Shown here: positions 60,062-64,000 of the stretch, piece after piece
Layout of the letters: every line of letters begins with the position of its first letter
How positions within the stretch are numbered: position 1 is the first letter of the stretch
NCBI RefSeq assembly: GCF_964026545.1
Contig: NZ_OZ032156.1
Span: 620,001 to 684,000 of the forward strand
Reading direction: 5' to 3'
Source of the DNA: Candidatus Tisiphia endosymbiont of Dioctria linearis
Lineage (GTDB): Bacteria > Pseudomonadota > Alphaproteobacteria > Rickettsiales > Rickettsiaceae
Length of the DNA: 64,000 nucleotides
The notes under the pieces: generated by a model
The model's input: the letters and a program-made list of their open reading frames with translations, nothing else
What the model was told of the DNA's origin: nothing
Databases searched by the model: none
Program-made: the position numbers and the translations under genes

Positions 60062-61612
60062 ATGGCAGTCATTTCTAAAATTTTTTCGTATTTCTCTGTA
60101 ACTCACAATACATCACCCACCTCAAAATTAACAAATAGATTGTCGGAATATGTTTTTCCTATCGAAAGGCAGGAATTATCTAAATTTCTATATGTAACAT
60201 TATTGATGTTCTGTATTTTATTTATACAAAATATTATCAGAGCCTTAAAAGATAGTCTGATTAATACCATGATTGGTACCGAAACTGTATCATTCCTTAA
60301 ATTTTGGGGGGTTTTGCCTTCGGCATTTTTGCTGTCGATAATCTATATAAAATTAGTAAATAAGATGAAGGGTGAACATATCTTCTACCTTATATTGTCA
60401 ATTTTTCTACTATTTTTTGCCTTATTTGCCTTTTATATTTTCCCTAATCATCTAGCATTCCATTTGAGTAGTGAGCATGCTGGCATTTTAATAAAGTCTT
60501 ATCCGAATTTGAAATGGTTTATATTACTTTTATCTAATTGGAGTTTCTCTCTGTTCTATATTATAGCAGAATTATGGCCGAGCGTAATATTTGCATTACT
60601 TTTTTGGCAATTTGTTAATAATATAACCTCGGTAGAACAATCGAAAAGATTCTATCCTTTATTTGGTCTTTTTGCTCAAACGGGACTTTACATATCAGGT
60701 AAGTTTCTAGAAAATTTAGCTTATTTAAATCAATTTTTAATTAAAAAGTTTGACTTACAACATACAGAGTCCGAACTTTCAGTACAAATCATATTAGGAT
60801 GCGTACTGGTACTTGGCTCAATAGCATTAGCAACTTTTTGGATACTGAATCATAAAATATTAGATAAAGCTCAAGTAGAAAAATTGCAATTTTCTATCAA
60901 GAAACGATCACTAACTCTTACAGAAAGTTTTAAAATGATTATTACTTCAAGATATATTAGGCTAATTGCTACACTACTTGTCTGTTATGGTATAGCTATA
61001 AATTTAGTTGAAGGACCTTGGAAAGCATCAGTTTCAAAGATTTATAAAACACCTACGGAATTTGCTGCTTTTGTTGGCAATTATCTAAGTATTACTGGCA
61101 TATTTACCATTTTATTTGTTCTTCTCGGATCTAATATTGTAAGAAGGTTGGGCTGGTTTGCTGCAGCAATTATAACGCCAATAATAGTCTTTATAACTGG
61201 CATGCTGTTTTTCTTAGTATCTAACTTTGATGGGCTTTCTGCCATAATAGTGGTTAGCTTTATGATAACTGATCCTTCTTTGATTGCTATTACAATGGGA
61301 ATAGTCAACAATACTCTAAGTAAATCAAGTAAATATATTTTATTTGATTCTACAAAAGAAATGTCATATGTTCCTCTAGATACCGAACTTAAGACAAAAG
61401 GTAAGGCAGCTGCCGATGTAATTGGTACTAAGCTTGGAAAGTCAACAAGTGCCCTTCTCCAGTCTTTAATATTTATTATTTTGCCTGGTGCAACTTATCA
61501 ATCTATTTCTATATATTTAATGATAGTATTTGGTGTAATCTGTATCATATGGATTTGGGTGATTAGAGAATTGAATAAAGAATACACTAAGCTTTGTAAG
61601 GTTTCTAATTGA
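60062..61612 (+). CDS. tlc: ATP/ADP-translocase-family nucleotide transporter (third tlc)
   Basis: 516 residues, about 12 membrane helices. LLMFCILFIQNIIRALKDSL, NWSFSLFYIIAELWPSVIF, VEGPWKASVSKIYKTPTEF and LFDSTKEMSYVPLDTELKTK are Tlc family marks. It resembles the Tlc4/Tlc5 branch as I remember it; in R. prowazekii those carry CTP/UTP/GDP and GTP/GDP. That assignment is tentative. Confidence 0.92.
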   Translation: MAVISKIFSYFSVTHNTSPTSKLTNRLSEYVFPIERQELSKFLYVTLLMFCILFIQNIIRALKDSLINTMIGTETVSFLKFWGVLPSAFLLSIIYIKLVNKMKGEHIFYLILSIFLLFFALFAFYIFPNHLAFHLSSEHAGILIKSYPNLKWFILLLSNWSFSLFYIIAELWPSVIFALLFWQFVNNITSVEQSKRFYPLFGLFAQTGLYISGKFLENLAYLNQFLIKKFDLQHTESELSVQIILGCVLVLGSIALATFWILNHKILDKAQVEKLQFSIKKRSLTLTESFKMIITSRYIRLIATLLVCYGIAINLVEGPWKASVSKIYKTPTEFAAFVGNYLSITGIFTILFVLLGSNIVRRLGWFAAAIITPIIVFITGMLFFLVSNFDGLSAIIVVSFMITDPSLIAITMGIVNNTLSKSSKYILFDSTKEMSYVPLDTELKTKGKAAADVIGTKLGKSTSALLQSLIFIILPGATYQSISIYLMIVFGVICIIWIWVIRELNKEYTKLCKVSN

Positions 61613-61631
61613 TCTATATCTTAAGGTAACA

Positions 61632-62429
61632 ATGAAAAAAATAACTTTATTTTTAAGTATTTTATTATTATTTAGTACTTCAGCACTGGCAGAGACAAAG
61701 TGCTTTTTAGCTAAAGAAAATAATAAAGTCATCGAACAACAAGGCGATTGTAAATCACGTCATGCTCCTTGCTCTACGTTCAAAATTGCCATTGGTCTGA
61801 TGGGATATAACGAAGGATTACTGATTGATGAAACTCATCCTGAGTTACCATTTAAAAAAGGTTATATAGATTGGCTTGATAGATGGAAACAACCTCATAA
61901 TCCCAATCTTTGGATGAAGAATAGTTGTGTGTGGTATTCGCAAATTTTAACGCAAAAACTTGGAATGAGTAAATTCCAAGAATATGTTACAAAATTTAAC
62001 TATGGAAGTCAGGATGTTTCAGGTGATAAAGGTAAGGATAATGGATTAACAAATTCATGGCTATCTAGTTCATTGGAGATTTCACCTGAAGAGCAAGTCG
62101 TATTTTTACAAAATATTCTTGATAATAAGCTGCCAGTAAGTTTGAAATCTCATGAAATGACAAAAAATATCCTATTTGTAGAGGAGCTGCCAGGAGGCTG
62201 GAAGCTTTATGGAAAAACAGGTAATGGTTCCCAGCTTAGCAAAGATAGAATGCAGAAGTTAGGTATCCAACAAGGGTGGTTTGTTGGCTGGATACAAAAA
62301 GATAACCGAATTATTGTATTTGCCAATCATATTACAGATGACAGTAAGCAAGATGTTTATGCCAGCCTACGTGCTAAAGAAGAAGCAAAAGAAAAATTGA
62401 TGCAAATAGTTCAACCCACCTATAAGTGA
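61632..62429 (+). CDS. Class D beta-lactamase (OXA-like)
   Basis: Periplasmic serine beta-lactamase. Signal peptide MKKITLFLSILLLFSTSALA. The active-site tetrad STFK is at 48-51, SxV is SCV at 98-100, KTG at 195-197 (YGKTGNGS), then WFVGW at 216-220. The usual YGN is YGS at 124-126, a change in a conserved motif. 265 residues, usual for the class. It starts 19 bases after the tlc stop with an SD aagg and probably shares its promoter. The IS110-type transposase ends 36 bases downstream on the other strand. Alternative: an OXA-fold penicillin sensor domain, but the size and lack of a membrane anchor favour an enzyme. Confidence 0.92.
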   Translation: MKKITLFLSILLLFSTSALAETKCFLAKENNKVIEQQGDCKSRHAPCSTFKIAIGLMGYNEGLLIDETHPELPFKKGYIDWLDRWKQPHNPNLWMKNSCVWYSQILTQKLGMSKFQEYVTKFNYGSQDVSGDKGKDNGLTNSWLSSSLEISPEEQVVFLQNILDNKLPVSLKSHEMTKNILFVEELPGGWKLYGKTGNGSQLSKDRMQKLGIQQGWFVGWIQKDNRIIVFANHITDDSKQDVYASLRAKEEAKEKLMQIVQPTYK

Positions 62430-62464
62430 TCTGTATGATTCACAGCAATTATCTTTTATATATA

Positions 62465-63406
62465 TTATCCAATAATAAAAGTGCGTTTTTGTTGAATAAG
62501 TTTATGGCAAACTTCAAGTAACTTACGCATACAAGCAACTATCGCAACTTTCTTAGGTTTAAAACTATTAACAAGCCTATCATATAAATTTTTTAAATAT
62601 TGGAAACCATTCTTACCAGTTAACACTGCCATGTATAAAGCATCTCTGGGTATTTTCCTGCCTCCTCGAATAAATCTTCGTCCTTGCTTATTACCACTAT
62701 CACGAGCATATGGAGCTATACCAACAATTGCTGACAATTCATTGCTACTATAATTTTTATCCCCTAATTCAGGTACAAAACTAATTAGTTTTGTAGCCAA
62801 ACATTTACCAATACCAGGTACAGTCTCTAATATTTTTACCTTCTCTTTTAGCTCTTCTGACTCATCTATTATTTTGTTTAACTTTTTATCAAGCTCAGCT
62901 ATTTCATTTTGTAAAAATTCAATGTGTTTTTCTATACTGTTTTTATCAATACCATCAATACTATGATGCAGCCTTTTCTTTTCATTGCTAAGCATTAATA
63001 CTAAATCTTCTCGTCTTTGCTGATATCTCTTTAAAGTCTCTGATTCAATTTGATATATATAATTCTCTGAAAGCTGCATCTTGTCGGCATAATATGCTAA
63101 TTTAAATGCATCCTTCTTATCAGTTTTACATAAATTCACTGATTTACTAAATGAATTAAAACTATAGGTATTTACTTTATGTATTTGTTGCTTATTATTA
63201 TATAGCTTTTGACAAATTTCAGCCTCATATCCCCCTGTAGGTTCACACACTATTAGCTTAATCTCTTGATCTTTTATTAATTCTATCAGTTCTTGATGCC
63301 CTAACTTATCATTAGGAAAACGGTAATATATAGGATTATTGTTAGACTCATATAAACATATATCTAACCATTTTTTACTTACATCTAGACCTATTATTTT
63401 ACTCAT
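62465..63406 (-). CDS. IS110-family transposase/recombinase
   Basis: 313 residues. The N-terminal DEDD (RuvC-like) domain has IIGLDVSKKWLDICLYES, LIVCEPTGGYEAE and KTDKKDAFKLAYYADK. The C-terminal Tnp_2 domain has LETVPGIGKCLATKLISFVP and AIVGIAPYARDSGNKQG with the catalytic Ser expected in this region. Intact, so possibly active. The long 5' noncoding side and very short 3' side fit the IS110 (not IS1111) layout, in which a bridge RNA is encoded upstream. Confidence 0.93.
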   Translation of the reverse strand: MSKIIGLDVSKKWLDICLYESNNNPIYYRFPNDKLGHQELIELIKDQEIKLIVCEPTGGYEAEICQKLYNNKQQIHKVNTYSFNSFSKSVNLCKTDKKDAFKLAYYADKMQLSENYIYQIESETLKRYQQRREDLVLMLSNEKKRLHHSIDGIDKNSIEKHIEFLQNEIAELDKKLNKIIDESEELKEKVKILETVPGIGKCLATKLISFVPELGDKNYSSNELSAIVGIAPYARDSGNKQGRRFIRGGRKIPRDALYMAVLTGKNGFQYLKNLYDRLVNSFKPKKVAIVACMRKLLEVCHKLIQQKRTFIIG

Positions 63407-63560
63407 GATATAATCTCCTTCATCTTATGGTGCAAGGCTGCTCTTTTTAAGGGCACCTTCTGCAATTCGTTCAAGGTAAACTACCAAAAAGAGGGTACTT
63501 ATTCTGACAACGACTACTTCAGTCCAGTTAACTCAAGTCACCCTCTTTAATTACTTATAC
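63407..63560 (-). ncRNA. Candidate bridge RNA of the IS110 element
   Basis: This is the noncoding left end upstream of the transposase. It folds, by eye, into a hairpin ggtgc (63429-63433) / gcacc (63453-63457) and a long stem-loop aaagagggt (63488-63496) / accctcttt (63540-63548) with a 43-base internal loop. IS110 bridge RNAs are of this size and place. Target and donor pairing has not been verified. Confidence 0.45.
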
Positions 63561-63588
63561 CACATTTTCAAGATATAAGAGCCTAGTG

Positions 63589-63805
63589 AGCGTTTACGGA
63601 AAAAAGTTAAAGTACAAGATATCTATTAGCAAGAAGGCTTAAGCCAATAAGCAATCTAACCTCACAATCGTCTATTAGCAAGGAGCTACTTCAGTAGCGA
63701 CGAAGCAATCCCAAAGTAATGGATTACCACGACCACTACGTGGTTTCGCAATGACACTTGGTGAGTAGATTGCTTCATCGTTGCAAAGCTGCTTCTCGCA
63801 ATGAC
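63589..63805. repeat. Nested MITE-like repeats, long form
   Basis: Begins gtgagcgtttacgg (63587-63600), like the outer end at 13484, then cttg/gtacaag and tctattagcaag. A second left end is at about 63671, and right ends tttcgcaatgac (about 63754) and cttctcgcaatgac (63805). At least two copies inserted into each other. Confidence 0.75.
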
Positions 63806-64000
63806 GGATATCCTCCTACAACTTTAACGGGTTAGTTTATATACGTCTTGATTTGCAATAAAACTCTGATATTATGCCAAAGTAGAAAGTTTAATCGTAA
63901 CACATAATTTATAGCCTCTATAAATTATAATTGCTAATTACATAGCAGTTGGTAATTGGGATAATCGTAGACTGATGAATGACATTTTCTCTAGTACATT
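63806..64000. other. Terminal noncoding stretch
   Basis: Half of the 25-bp palindrome (63827, cgggttagtttatata) and AT-rich sequence. No gene that I can support before the window ends. Confidence 0.4.

Larger units (their letters stand above)
62430..63560 (-). mobile_element. IS110-family insertion sequence (approximate bounds)
   Basis: Transposase plus the structured left end. Bounds are guessed from the end of the beta-lactamase gene and the outer stem; IS110 elements lack terminal inverted repeats, so exact ends cannot be read. Confidence 0.65.

Noticed and set aside
1..64000. CRISPR arrays
   Set aside because: Repeats are dispersed and palindromic; no regularly spaced direct-repeat array was seen.

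Overview
The window is a stretch of chromosome from an AT-rich, obligately intracellular member of the Rickettsiaceae, a Rickettsia or a close relative. The evidence is three ATP/ADP-translocase-family (Tlc) genes, the tilS-ftsH-sdhB string, a rickettsial isc gene set, a patatin-like phospholipase, several ProP-like transporters, a degraded spoT, and many palindromic repeats of the Rickettsia Palindromic Element (RPE) kind, some translated in frame inside genes. The proteins look clearly diverged from the R. prowazekii versions as I remember them, so a deep lineage (Torix group/'Ca. Tisiphia', Megaira-like) is possible. That placement is inference.

Layout. 1-7.5 kb: TPR-gene remnant, tlcA, a small exported protein with a frameshift, tilS, ftsH, sdhB, an IS256 scrap and a broken spoT. 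7.5-13.4 kb: two ProP-like MFS transporters, a patatin phospholipase and hemF. 13.5-22.8 kb: alaS (with an in-frame RPE), pal, dut, a frameshifted HTH-plus-C5-cytosine-methyltransferase gene behind a palindromic operator, and a 1081-residue flavin/iron-sulfur oxidoreductase. 23-27.3 kb: rpsF-rpsR-rplI, an OmpR-type regulator, a Bcr-type transporter, an IS21 istB scrap and tRNA-His. 27.4-30.4 kb: a plasmid-like island with a broken replication initiator (DnaA_N domain), an origin-like repeat block and a broken unknown gene. 30.6-39.9 kb: iscR with a near-consensus IscR site, two cysteine desulfurases, a duplicated-domain unknown, two tandem Rpn nucleases, iscU, iscA, broken gabD and a YraN protein. 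40.2-46 kb, minus strand: an IS256 scrap, a DUF2125-like protein, fdx, hscA (with an in-frame repeat), hscB, a histidine phosphatase and holB. 46.2-51.6 kb: the cell wall/division cluster murC-murB-ddl-ftsQ-ftsA. 52-64 kb: tlc, clpP, a tatA remnant, uvrD, lepA, prfB with programmed frameshift, tlc, a class D beta-lactamase and an IS110-family element.

How the genes fit together. The Tlc proteins import host nucleotides. The isc genes (split into two blocks, one interrupted by mobile genes) build Fe-S clusters for enzymes such as SdhB. The dcw genes show peptidoglycan synthesis, which gives the beta-lactamase and Pal a setting. Much of the interest lies in the repeats: at least five families of palindromic or MITE-like elements occur here. 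They sit inside AlaS, HscA, the large oxidoreductase and one Rpn copy, and they supply the stop codons of at least four genes. Several genes are broken by single-base indels in A-runs (methyltransferase, initiator, 30.4 kb unknown, signal-peptide protein) or by one nonsense codon (spoT, gabD). Either reductive evolution is active or some indels are sequencing errors.
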